Source: Dacryopinax spathularia (lineage: Eukaryota; Basidiomycota; Dacrymycetes; Dacrymycetales; Dacrymycetaceae). From it: a DNA stretch of 64,000 nt. This document shows positions 32,573-43,585 of this stretch, piece by piece. The stretch spans positions 744,001-808,000 of the forward strand of contig JBBPFI010000010.1 of assembly GCA_037974965.1 (NCBI GenBank), written 5' to 3'. Within the stretch, counting starts at the first letter, position 1. Each line of letters begins with the position of its first letter. Made by a program: the position numbers and the translations under genes. Below the pieces are notes generated by a model that did not search any database, was not told the DNA's origin, and saw only the letters and a list, made by a program, of their open reading frames with translations.

Positions 32573-34292
32573 TTACTCGTCGTCAGCCTCGTCCTCACTC
32601 ACTGGTACGGTGAGGTAGTCATTCAAGCTACAATATGTTGGGTCAGGTCATGCCCCAGCGGCACGAGAGAAGCGTACCAGTGGACAAACGGCCGCATCTC
32701 CGCAACAACCTCGCATATATGCTCAATAAACTTCTTATCCAGCACCTCCTTATCCGAGAACCTTCATCATCGCATCAGTCTGACTGCCATCAATGAGAAA
32801 CACATCCACCTACATCTTATGCACCGCAACGCTCCTCAACTTCAGCAGATCAATGTCCCTACTCCTCCTGTCAACCCCTTATCCTGGAGGATGCCAAGTA
32901 GCAAGACGAACTTATGGGTCTTCTCCACCCCTTTAGGAGCCGTCTTAAGCTCGTCTTCCCTCCCGAACACGTTCTGCCTCCTTCCCTTCGGGTCTGGCTT
33001 TGCCGGGCCGAAATGTTTTGTGAATGCCTTTGAGGAGATTATTTCACGCAGACGGGAGGGATCGTGTTTGATATGATGCCTGATCGATTCGAGCTCATTT
33101 TTCTACCACATCCAGTCAGCCTCCCGAGCGGAGGAGAGCGAGGAAGAGAGGAGAGGGATGGGTAGGGAGGACGGACATTGGGACACCAGACGCCACAGGC
33201 TAGCATACTATTCCCCCCTGGTTGGATATGTCTACCACGCTCCCTGTCAGCTCGAAGTCCGGAAGAGAGGTGAAAGGAAGGTACGAACATATGATACTTC
33301 GCGAAGATCCCCTTCCTCCCGCTCCTCGAGAACGTCGCCGAAAATCCTCTCTTATAAGGGGTTTTATCATTACTGAACCGGATCTACCCCCATGCATCAG
33401 CTTCAGCCTCCAGCAGCTTACGAGGCGGGAGGAGGGAGAGAGAAGGAATACGTACATCCCGATAAATCCGATGAATCACATCTTTTGGCGGGAGAGGCGG
33501 TACTTCGTCGTCCACCTCGCTCACAGCCTCGAGAAGGCGCTCGATGAAGTCCTTCCATTCTTGCTCTGCTAGTCTGTAGACCGGTTCGTGGAGGCGGAAC
33601 CTGCTCTGCACTTCAGCTGTGAACGCGAGGAGGGAGGGGGAGGGGGAGGACGAACCATTCTCGATCGTTGCATTTCGGGTCTTTCATATGCTCCAGGAAG
33701 TCGAGCGTGTTCTGGGATAGCTGGCCGGGCGGGACTGCACTTCCATATCAGCACTCCCCAGTCCCGCACGCATTCGGAAAAGGGAGGACGCACCCCGCCC
33801 AGTCGTAGGAGCCTCAACGACCTCCCCCACAACCTCCAACCCCTCCAGACCACCCGATTTCCTCCCCTTACTGGGGCTTAACTTAACGGGGCTCGCTTTC
33901 ACCTGTCCATTCATCTTCTTCCCCCTCGGCGTAGTCGCGGCGCTAGGCTTCTTGACCTTCCTCCGAGCGGCCTTCTCGTCAAAATCAGAATCATCAAGCG
34001 CGTCGCTCAGCGCCGTATCCTTATCCTCCTCATCCTCCTCGTCCTCCTCAGCAGAATCCTTATAGTCATCCTCCCCCTCATCGTCATCGTCACTTTCCGT
34101 CTCACTCAGAGGTTCGCTCTCCTCATCCTCGGACTGCGCCCGCTTGCTCCTCTTCCCCGGCCGAGTGGACGAGCCGGTAGAAACGCGTTTCTTCCCAGCT
34201 CGTGCTTTCTGGAAATAGGGGCTCTCGACTTTCTTTTTCGTCGCTGCCGGCTTCTGCTTTACAGGCGTGGTAGATGCTCTTGTGCGCGGCAT
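32573..34292 (-). CDS. DUF2461 domain protein with acidic nuclear-type N-terminus
   Basis: Starts MPRTRASTTPVKQKPAATKK at 34292, stop at 32573, with about seven short introns. The first 190 residues are disordered: basic blocks, then a long Asp/Glu tract (SETESDDDDEGEDD) and another basic block, as in chromatin-associated proteins. The C-terminal part is the DUF2461 (TIGR02453) fold: FLEHMKDP, DREWFK, DVIHRIYRDVRFSNDKTPYK, RGFSATFSRSGRKG, KNELESIRHHIKHDPSRL and RREIISSKAFTKHFG-like strands, ending SEDEADDE. The family is widespread in bacteria and fungi; its biochemical role is not established. The divergent promoter with neighbours is short. Confidence 0.87.
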
Positions 34293-35250
34293 TTTTCTAG
34301 CCTTAGACGGAGAGAAAGTGGGTAGGAGAGGTAGCGGGGGAGGAGCGAGTCATTTCGCGATTGGGGCGCGTCGCGGCTTCCGCCGATTTTGGCGCGGGGA
34401 AAGATAGGGATCGCCGATCGCCCGGATTGGCATTGCGGTTGCTAGGAACCGATTTGGTGCTTGTTTTTGCACCACCAGAGTAGGAAAGAAGCACGTCTCT
34501 ATAACCAGTTTCTCACACCTACAGATAACTCACAAACAGGCTCTCTTCTCGAAACATCGGTGATGGAAGGACAGGGGCAAGCTACGGCAGCCGGTTCTGA
34601 CGGGAAAACCGACAGCTCGCTATACCCACCCCACGCAATATTTCACGTCATATCGGGCCGATGGCGGTAAACTCTGGTTATCGCGAGCACACGGGCTCGG
34701 GACCATCGCTCCTACCACGCCATCGCTTCGTGAACCAACATCTTTAACCTTACCTTCTTTGACAGTCCAACTCGGTCCATGACTCGTATCAACCCGATTT
34801 TGCCCCTTAACGCCTACCGCCGATCCGGGGTACGTCGACCCCTGTTGGCAGCTGCGAAGGAACGTGACCTGCATCCAAAGCGGTGTCTCATGATGCCGGC
34901 ATGGCCCACGACGCGTCTCTCGCCCTGGAATTCATGGACCTGCGATCCTTGCCTTTTCGAGGTGGGAGGCTGATGCCGGGGTCGCTCTATGGTTCCAAGA
35001 TTGCTGAGAGCTGGCTGTCTGTGGCTGCGGAATTCTTTGGGACGGTCCTCGATTGGGCATTCTAGCTCCTCGCATTCTGTGGCCCAAATCGCGACCAATC
35101 ATTTGGAGTTCTACGGCATTCGAACCACGATTGTGCCCCGGTACCGTCCTCCGCGTATAAGAGGCAGACACGGTGCCCCAATCTTGTCCAACAGCAGCAA
35201 GCTACACAGCAACTTCCAGCAAATCACCCCGAACCTCAAACACTGTCAAC
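34293..35250. other. Divergent intergenic region of 0.96 kb
   Basis: It lies between the DUF2461 gene and NmrA-like gene 5. Only the promoters are inferred; no gene is seen. Confidence 0.55.
35156..35161 (+). promoter_or_regulatory. TATA box of NmrA-like gene 5
   Basis: TATAAG inside CGTATAAGAGG lies 95 bp before the ATG at 35251. Confidence 0.6.
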
Positions 35251-36539
35251 ATGTCTAAAAAACTGATCGTCGTGACTGGTGCCACGGGCCTTCAAGGCGG
35301 CTCCGTCATCCGCGCTCTTCTCGAAGACGGACGCTACGCCATCCGCGGCCTTACGCGAAAGGTCGACTCCCCTGCGGCTCAGGCTTTGACCGCCAAAGGA
35401 GTCGAGATGGTCCAGGGCGATCCGGCAAACAAGGACTCTCTCATGGTGGCATTCAACGGCGCGTATGCAGTCAGCACTCTTCTTTCTTCCTTCTTTGCGG
35501 TCGGATTGAGCTGCCTGTAGGTCTTCGGCGTGACCGTTCCCGCGTTCATACCAGGCTCGACGAGCGAATACCAGCAAGGGAAGAATCTCGTTGACGCGTG
35601 CAAAGGGAGCAACGTGCCTCTGTTCGTTTGGTCCTCGTTGCCGAGTGTCAAGGAAACATCGAACGGCAAGTATACGATGGTCACGTGAGCCGTCCTCTGC
35701 CATCACGTTGAGTTTGTAGCCTTAACTAGCGATGAAAGAGCATTCGACGAGAAAGCCGAAGTGGACAAGTATATCAAAACTGTTGGTCAGCCCGCGGTGG
35801 TGTTCAAGACCGGCGGCTTCGTTAGCAAGTACGTTCCTTCCCCCCTCCTCCCAATCTGTCTCGCCCTCGCGCTGTTCCCTATCCCCCGTCCATCGTCAGC
35901 GCATGCTGACTTCTTGCCCGCCCCAGCCTACTTCGCTTTGGTCAACTCCGCCCCTCCGCCTCCAAACCCACTACCTGGGAACTGCACTACCCCTACGTGG
36001 GCGCCTCCACGCCAAACTACGTGACCTACGTTGAGAAGGACCTCGGACCTGCCGTTGTGGCGGTCATAACCGCCTGGGAAGACCCGGCGCTGAAGGAGGA
36101 GCTGGGGAGGGACCCGATCCCTTTGATTTCGTTTTCCATTTCCGGGGAGGAGAAGGTCAAGATCATCAGCGAAGGTACGAGCTCCTCGAACTCTCTCTTC
36201 CTTCCTCCTGTAGCAAGGTGGGTACTGATGAAGATCGGGGTAGTTACGGGAAAGGAAGTGACCTACATCCGGGACGAACCAACCGAAGGGATAAACGCCC
36301 ATCCAGCACTCAAGCAGGTCTGTCTTTACCCCCTCCGCCCTTCCATTCCTCTCGCATGGCTAATATTGAGATGGGAATAGATGTATCAATGGTCTGACGA
36401 AGGGTGGCTCAATTACCCCGAGGGCGTGCCTCCCCCCATCCTGCTCAAGCTCGGGGTCAAGTTTCACACGTTTGAGGATTATGTGAGGGAGGAAGTTGCG
36501 CCGTTTATGAAGAAACAGGAGCAGGGGCAGGAGGCGTGA
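35251..36539 (+). CDS. NmrA-like family NAD(P)-binding protein (paralogue 5)
   Basis: Starts MSKKLIVVTGATGLQGGSV at 35251 and ends at TGA 36537-36539. Like paralogue 1 it has LQGG and no intron in the glycine motif. Introns follow NGAYA, the KYTMVT region, GGFVSN (phase 2), ISEG and LKQ. Landmarks are VFGVTVPAFIPGS, LFVWSSLPSVKETSNG, AFDEKAEVDKYIKTVGQP, VVFKTGGF, YVTYVEKDLGPAVVAVITAW and FHTFEDYVREEV. Cytosolic NAD(P)-binding redox protein of unknown substrate. Its tail lies 184 bp from the convergent GFO/IDH gene. Confidence 0.92.
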
Positions 36540-36722
36540 GTGCTGCCTTCTGCCAGACCTGGCCAAGTGATAGCAAGTAGTACTGTACGTGACTGTACGG
36601 ACGGGAAGCCTGAAATGAACAGGCAAAGCAGACTGAGACTTGATCTTCATTTTCACTATCTCACTCTCAGACTTCACTCTCTACATCGACATGTGCTGGG
36701 CTTGGAAGAGGCGCCGAAAGGC

Positions 36723-38103
36723 TCAGAACTTGGGAATCAGCTGGCTAAAGTCGACCTTGTTTCCGTCGGAGGTCAAGGCGGCCTGGATGACCGCGACGTC
36801 CTCGAGCGCTCCACGCGGGTTGCCGAAGTCTGTCGCGCCGAACAAGTCAGCCCCATCTCCCAGAAAAGCACAAGCAAGGGAACAGGTAGAAGAGTAAGGT
36901 GTGAGAAAATGAAGAGACTGACCATTATCCTTCTTCCCCTGCACAGCTTCAAAGAAGTACTTCTGCTCCATCTCGACCCCACAGCTCCTCTGCTCCAACA
37001 CCTCCGTCGTCTGCTCGCCCTTCTTGCCCACTTTCAGCACCGCCCTAATCCACGGCTTGCCCTCCTTCGAGAAATGCTGGATCTCCACGCTCCCGTTATC
37101 GCCCAGGATCTGCGTTCCTCCACCGCCTTCCCACCCACTTGCGCCCGAGTTGAGGTTGAAGAACCCCTGCGTGCCGTCTGCGCACTTGATCGTCGCGTGG
37201 ATACAGTCATGCGGCGCCAGATGCTCGTTCAAGAGGACCGCATAGCCCGACAAGCTGGTAAAGGGGCTAGGCAGGACAGTGCGCAGCAGGGCGGCCGAGT
37301 GGACACCTCCGTCGAGCAGGAACCCGCCCTGATAGTCCGGCTTCGTGCGCCAGGGAGTCGCGTACCACTTGTTCCCGACGGGGGAGACGTAGTTGATTGA
37401 TATGAGCGAGAAGGTCTGGATCTTGCCGATCTTGCCGGATGCGAGCTGTTGTTTTACCCAGAGGAAGGTCGGCTCGACTTCCCAGTTTTCGGCGATGCGC
37501 CAGATCTGCGAGCGAGCGTTAGCGAGCCGAGCCGCAATAGCCTTGCACAAGGCATTTGAAAGATAACGTAGGTGTACGACATGGAGTGAAGGAAGAGAGA
37601 AAGAAAAGCGGAAGTGAGGAAGAAAGGGAACTCACCAGTCCCTTCGGCTTAAACTCCTTCTCATACCTCCCAATCAACTCCACCCCCTCCTGCACATCCT
37701 TCCCCACCGGCTTCTCGCTCAACACATGCTTCCCCGCCTCCAAACACTGCAGCACCACCTCGCCCTGCTTCGTAATAGGCAGCGCGATAATCACAGCCTG
37801 GATATCCTTTCGCGCGAGGAGGGAAGCAAGGTTCGCAGAAGGGTCGGAGTCGGAGTAGGTTGCGGGCGTGCCTAGGCCGAGGTTGTTGGCGACGGCAGCG
37901 GAGGACTCGGCGGAGGAGGGGGAACGTGAGTAGATCGCGAGGAGGGAGAAGGTCGATTTGTCGAGGTTGGCGAGGGCGGGGAGGTGCGCTAGACGACGGC
38001 GATTAGAATCTTCCTAGATGGGAATGAGCGGGGGAAAGGAATGGGACGCACCTTCTTGGATGAAGATCCCTCCTCCGAGAATAGCCAAGCCAATAGGAGC
38101 CAT
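36723..38103 (-). CDS. GFO/IDH/MOCA family NAD(P)-dependent oxidoreductase
   Basis: Starts MAPIGLAILGGGIFIQ at 38103, with three introns. The N-terminal Rossmann domain has the GGGIF nucleotide loop, IYSRSPSSAE, and the family's catalytic-site Lys in HVLSEKPVGKDV. The C-terminal alpha/beta domain includes ENWEVEPTFLWVKQQL, WRTKPDYQGGFLLDGGVH (with the active-site Asp-Gly-Gly-His) and CADGTQGFFNLNSGA, ending at FSQLIPKF (36723). About 390 residues, normal for the family, which oxidises or reduces sugars and dihydrodiols. It has no targeting signal. The precise substrate cannot be told. Confidence 0.9.
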
Positions 38104-39252
38104 GTTCTACAAGTATGTACAGTCGAGAGAATCCGACGTGAAGCAAGCTAGGAGGACAGCAGCAGTCGACAGCAGAAAGACCGTTCGCTGTCGGCCTTGT
38201 GCCGGCTTTCTTATGTAGCACGGTCCCCTTGCATCATTGCCGTTAGGGCCGGTGAGCCGACGTCCGGGCCTAATGCCGCGAGTACTGCCGGTGGAGGGCC
38301 GTGAGGCGTCGGATGAATTACGGGTTATTGGGCGCTAACATTACAGTATCAGTGTTACCTCGACATGTTGTTTGTCCGTCGCTTGTATAGTAGGATGTCG
38401 TGCTTTGTTTTGTTAGGGCGCATGATGGAAATGGCTAAGTAGGGGGGAATGGCCGGGGAATGGCCCGATTGGTGTTCGATGACTGGCATCGGTCAGAAGA
38501 TAGACCTTTGAGCTGCAGTCAATAATATTCAACTGGTTTCCTGGACACTCGCTTTCAGTGAACGATTATCCTTTGAAAATACATCAGCGCTTCCATCGAT
38601 TTGCCTAACACCGAGCTGGGCAAGATCGCAAGAGCAAGCTTCCACCCAATCGTCTCGTCACGGTCGTAAGAAGGACACCCATCCAGTCAGTGGCTATACC
38701 ACCCAAGACCCCGTTACCTAATCCGCCTTACGCAACTCCCCTTCTCTCGCAGCCTTTTCACCCCGCAAACCCTCCCCTGGCTGCTCACGTGAACGGTCGG
38801 TCAGCCAATCCCGTCAGTGCGTTTCTCCAGCTCTCGCTAGCCTCGTCTCACACGCTTCTCACAGCAGCCAGCGGTCGGCAGCTCGCTTGTCTCGTGCTGC
38901 TCTTGCTCTCGCTCCTTTTGCTTCAGTGGGCTTTGGCTTGGCTGATCCTGAAGTGGTAAGGGCAAGCTTACGTGGGCTGATTACGTCCTTACTCCCTGCT
39001 CACAAGGGGAGCGTCTTTCACCCTTCCGACCTCCGGGGCTAGTCCCTGGCCTTCCCTCCTCCCCTTCTTCTCCTTCCCTCCTCATCGGTCTGGATCGCCC
39101 CGACCCGCCGGTACAGCGCCCTCTCGATCCCCGCAGCGCCACCCTCCCCTCACCCCTTCCCCTCCTCCCGGCTCGCCATACATCACCAACGGCCTACCTC
39201 CTACTTAGCCTAACCTGACCACAAACCGCATCTCCGACCGGCACAGCGCCGA
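38104..39252. other. Divergent promoter region with a small hydrophobic ORF
   Basis: It lies upstream of the ERT1-type gene. A plus-strand frame at 38690-38959 (89 codons) ends in a strongly hydrophobic helix (LACLVLLLLSLLLLQWALAW); it may be a tiny membrane protein, an upstream ORF in a long leader, or chance. Confidence 0.35.
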
Positions 39253-41751
39253 ATGTCGGTCGACTCATCATCGATGTCACTCCCCTCAGGCTCGGGCCCA
39301 CCAGGCACAGCAGCGGCCGACATATACAACCAAGCCTATCAGCAGTTCCAGCCTGGGCTCTATATCCCCCAGCAGCAGCAGCAACAGCAGCAGTCACTGC
39401 AACAACTGCAACAACAATTGCATCAGCAACAACAACAACAACAGGCTCAGGGCCAGCCAGGGCAGCAGCGACCCTCTCAGTCACCACAACAGATCCTCTC
39501 GCCTCAGCAGTATCAACAGCAGCAGGCCCAGCAGCAACAACGCGCCCTGCAGCAGGTGCAGCAACAGGCTCAGCAGCACCAGCAAGTGCAGCACGATTCA
39601 CCTGAACAAGACTCTCCCTCGGACGACCCTGCCTCTTCTTCCTCTCCCGCGAAAAAGAAACTCAAGAAAGACGGCACGGTCAAGCGAAAGAAAGTGGGCC
39701 ATGCGTGTTTGTATTGCAGAAGGAGCCATATGACGTGCGACGAGGGGAGGCCGTGTCAACGATGGTACGTCTATCCCTCTCTCGCCTCCGAATATCGTGT
39801 TTGGATGTGGGCTGACATGGATGGTAGTATAAAACGCGAGATCGGACATCTGTGTCATGATGATCCCAAGTCCGGCCCGCCGAACGGGAAGCAAGCGTCC
39901 CAGTCGGATACACCTCCTTCGGCGGCTGCGTCCAGCTCTGCACAACAGCCAGGGCAGCAAGTTACAGCAGGCACAGCAGCTCCGGGAGGCGGGCTGTTCG
40001 GGACGGGTATTGATCTCTCCGGTGTGGGAGGAACAGGGATGGGCCTGACGCCTCAGTCATGTAAGCCTCTTTCTCTGCATCAGAAGCTTACGAGGCAGTT
40101 CTGATATTGTCCGGAACAGCCGGATACTTGAATCCGAGTGCGACGAATGGCATGAATGGGATGCAGTCCAGTCCGTGGGATTTCATGCAGGGCGGGAATT
40201 TGTTCGCCGGCGAGACATTGGGGAGCGAGTTTAACGTCCTCAGGTGCGTGTCCTCCTCCTCTTCCACTCCTCCCTCCCTGTCCTCTCTCCTTTTTGCCTC
40301 GTATATGCTAGCCACCGGACTGAGACTGATCATCCGCCTCTATATCCAGTGACTTCCTGGAAACACTAGACGACAGGACGTTCTTCAACAATACACCGAC
40401 CCTCCCCTCACTCGGCAGTTTAGGGCAGGGAGGAGCTGCGCCTACGCCGCTGGACTCCAGTAGACCAGGAGCGTCTCCGACGAGGAACCAGAGTCAGGCG
40501 GACCTGACGGGCTTCGGGAATCCTGCGGGGCAAGAGCTGATCTCGCAGAATGGGACGGGGTCGACAGTGACGTTCGCTGCGCCACCCCAACAAACCTCCG
40601 ATGGTCAACAACAACCGTCCTCCCAACAACAATCTCAACAGCAACCTCAACAGCCTGCGGACCAGCAACAACAACAACAACCCCAACCCCAAACAGACCC
40701 GGTGAACACCATCCCCGGCGCGACGAAAGACGAGCGATACCTCCTCACGGCTGCGGACCAGGAACCGGGTACGAGGGACGAGAGGCTCGCGAGGGTTATT
40801 AGGGCTAAGTATGAGGCTGGGCTGTTGAGGCCGTTTAATTATGTGGTTGGGTATCAGAGGTTGACGAGGTGGATGGAGAAGCAGTGAGTCACTTTCTCCC
40901 GCCTTCCGATCTCTCCTCGTTCTGGCTCTGCATTACGCTCTCTACGCGGTGCCTTGGTTCAGGACAGGGACGCAAGGTCATTGCGGGATGGCGAATGCTG
41001 ACCATATATGCACACAGCGTCTCCCCCGAGTCAAAATCCGCCATCCAACAAGCCCTCTCCTCCTTCCGCCCCGCATTCCGCGCCATCGCCCAAGGCCTGC
41101 GGGACATCGACCTCGTCTTTATCGAAGAAGCCTTTGAGCGCTTACTGCTAGACTACGACCGCGTCTTCTCCGTGATGGGTGTGCCTGCTTGTCTGTGGAG
41201 GAGGACGGGCGAAATCTACAAGGGGAATAAGGAGTTTGCGGACCTGGTGGGGTTGCCGCATGAGTTGTTGAGGGAGGGAAGGTTGTGTATCTATGAGCTG
41301 ATGGCGGAGGAGTCGAGTGTCAACTATTGGGAGGTGCGTCTGTGCCCCAACTCCCCCCACTTCCCTCCCCCTCCCTTCGTCCCATCCTCTCTTCTCCCAC
41401 TCCCGCTCCCACCATGTAGAGCCGAGCTGACGCCCTCCCCTCCCCTAGAAATACGGCCAAATAGCGTTCGACCTCGCCCAAAAAGCAGTCCTCACGACCT
41501 GCGTCCTCCGGTACAAGCCCAACCTCGACCGCACCAACTCGGCCTCGCGACCGCCAACATCAGCAGGCACAAAACGGAAACGCGACCGCGACCGGGAGAG
41601 GTCTGCCCGAGCAAGCGCAGCAGCAGCAGCGGCGGCGGCGGCGCAAGAGGAAGAACAGGAGAGGTTTATAAATTGCTGTTTTTCGTTCACGATCAGGAGG
41701 GATTTGTATGGGATTCCGGTGATGGTCGTGGGGAATTTCCTCAAGTATTAA
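39253..41751 (+). CDS. ERT1: ERT1/AcuK-type Zn2Cys6 regulator of gluconeogenesis with PAS domain
   Basis: Starts MSVDSSSMSLPSGSG at 39253, TAA at 41749-41751. After a long poly-Gln region (39370-39590) comes the zinc cluster HACLYCRRSHMTCDEGRPCQ|RC, IKREIGHLCHDDPK, split by an intron exactly as a TG|T Cys codon; the six Cys have the AcuK/ERT1 spacing. A middle part has LGSEFNVLSDFLETLDDRTF, and the C-terminal PAS-like domain runs from RVIRAKYEAGLLRPFNY through VFSVMGVPACLWRRTGEIYK to a final VMVVGNFLKY. A low-complexity Arg/Ala/Glu insert (about 41575-41665) breaks the PAS domain. Known members activate PEPCK, FBPase and other genes on non-fermentable carbon, in the nucleus. Introns are placed by frame. 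Confidence 0.92.
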
Positions 41752-42075
41752 CCAACGTGCTCGACTTCCTCAAACTCCTCAAGGGTGCGAAACTTTGGTT
41801 TGCGACTTTTCTTTGTTTTCTGACTGTGATACTTTCAATGTTCTTTGGATGTCGAAGTACGTTTAATTTTTGCCTGTATGGGTGGTGTAATCTATTTTCT
41901 GTATTAGTTGCCATACACGTCGTCATGGGTTGGCCGCATACAGTATAACTATGCAAAAGGAGCGCCGACTTTTCAGGGACCTCGAGCGTCCGGGTGACTC
42001 CATTCTACGTCTCCGATCCATCAAGTACTTACTAGTCTTCGTTCACATCTTACATCCAACATCTACATCTCCACT
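41752..42075. other. Intergenic region, no gene seen
   Basis: The stretch holds the 3' end of the ERT1-type transcript and the promoter of the next small gene; nothing else is seen. Confidence 0.5.
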
Positions 42076-42633
42076 ATGCCACTCCCCCGACCCTCCCTCC
42101 TCCGCTCGCTCCCTCCCCTCTCCCGCACGTCCGCCCTCATCCCAACCAGAACCGCTCAACGAACCCCAATCCGGACGTTCTTCCGCCAACCGGAGCGAGA
42201 CCCCTCTGTCCCACCGACTTATGAGGAGCTGGAGCAGGAAGCGAGGATTGGGAGATTGAGGGTTATTGTCGTTAGTCTGCCGTTGGTTGTGGTTTGTGGA
42301 TGTAAGCCTTCGTTTCTGTTCTTTACCTTCATGTTTCTCGCTTGCACACATGACGATTCGGCTTCAAGCCGCAGCCAGGCAACATCATCACCCTATTGCT
42401 ACTTACACTCGCCTTGGCCGCTGGCGAGATGATCCTTTGGGGGGATAATGGCTAATCTCTCGATAGATATACTATACAAACGCCTTATGCTAGGAGAAGA
42501 ACAGCGTAGGCTGGCTTTGGAAGGGCTGGGCGGCGAACCGCCAAAGGGCAAGATCGGCGGTAACCTCGCTACTGGAGAGCCGTATACGCCACCGCCGAGA
42601 AGACCAGTAGGGGGAAATGAGAAGGTGGTATAG
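42076..42633 (+). CDS. Small mitochondrial membrane protein of unknown function
   Basis: Two exons (42076-about 42300 and about 42467-42633). The N-terminus MPLPRPSLLRSLPPLSRTSA is Arg- and Ser-rich without acids, a good matrix-targeting presequence. Then PPTYEELEQEARIGRLRVIV leads into one membrane helix (VIVVSLPLVVVCGYILYKRL) and a soluble tail EEQRRLALEGLGGEPPKGK, ending VGGNEKVV. Single-span inner-membrane proteins of this shape include many assembly factors and small respiratory subunits, but I recognise no family. The 166-nt intron is long and contains a hydrophobic open stretch that might be an alternative exon. Confidence 0.7.
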
Positions 42634-42943
42634 TGACGATAGAGAGGGAAGGAATCGAGATGGTGGGCGGGTGAAGATGTAATGTACGGCTGTATGTTTC
42701 GGCGGTAATGATGGCAAAACGCCTTCTGAGATTATCATCAAGGGAACCTCGATTCCCACATCTGGCAGGCGTGGGATCTGACAGGCGCAAGGCGAGGATT
42801 GCAATTATCCTGGCCAAGACGGCGTGGTGTCGTTCGGTGGTCCTTTCATGCGGTATCAACATGATAGCATTAGGTGGTCCGTTCCGCACCACTTTTAGGC
42901 AACAACGCCCTTCTCCTTCTACTCAGCGCAACGCATGTCCAGC
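42634..42943. other. Convergent intergenic region, no gene seen
   Basis: Short convergent gap between the small membrane protein and MIC10. Confidence 0.5.
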
Positions 42944-43387
42944 TCAAGTCGACTTGGGCAGCTCAGATGCCGGTATTATGCGCGTTCCTGGGATACGGGC
43001 GGGGTTGAATGAGCGGTCACAGTCGGCGTACGCGATACCGGCGCCAATACCGGTTGTGAACGAGATTGGCCATGCACGGCCTATCACAACGTCAGCAGAG
43101 TCAACATTCCGGATGAGGGCAGATACGCACGCTTGAAGAAGAGCACAGAAACGACCACTCCTACTGAGAACCCGATGCCGCTGCGACACGTTCAGCACCC
43201 AAGTGAAGCATTTCGAACAAGGAACATTACGATTTCACGAGTAGGTCGGCGAGGCAGCGGTCATACTGGAACAACGTCAGAGTCGGTCAAGGGCTATGTA
43301 TATCATACCCACTTTCTTCGCTACGATCGAATCGCTCGACACGGGCGTGGACGTCATTGGCGCCGACGAGCCAAGGATAGACGACAT
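42944..43387 (-). CDS. MIC10: MICOS subunit MIC10
   Basis: Four small exons on the minus strand from ATG 43387 (MSSILGSSAPMTSTPVSSDS) to the stop near 42944. Joined at consistent frames they give YDRCLADLLVKSGIGFSVGV, VVSVLFFKRRAWPISFTTGI, GAGIAYADCDRSFNPARIPG and a tail ASELPKST, about 90 residues. Two glycine-rich membrane helices joined by KRRAWP are the MIC10 signature; the glycine zippers drive its oligomerisation at mitochondrial crista junctions. The gene is easy to miss because no exon exceeds about 120 nt. It is divergent from the phospholipase C gene. Confidence 0.9.
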
Positions 43388-43585
43388 TCTGCGCGGTGTT
43401 TAGGTCGACGAGGGTGCCTGCAAAGGTGGCGAACTGACCGGGCAGGGAAGTCTCTGACGGCATCACCCGCCGGAGAAGCTGGCCGGAGCCGAGCCGGAAG
43501 CAACGGGCTTGTCCAAAAGTAGCTCGCACGACACCGACGCGAAAGTCAGAGGCGGACGACTGCGCTGCCTTCCAAAATCTGGGGC

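Noticed and set aside
36540-37400. 286-codon plus-strand ORF
   Set aside because: Antisense shadow of the GFO/IDH/MOCA gene; its composition is unnatural.
42300-42449. Hydrophobic stretch PGNIITLLLLTLALAAGE as an exon of the small mitochondrial gene
   Set aside because: Joining it gives a stop soon after and no following donor; skipping it as an intron gives a clean membrane helix and a full tail.
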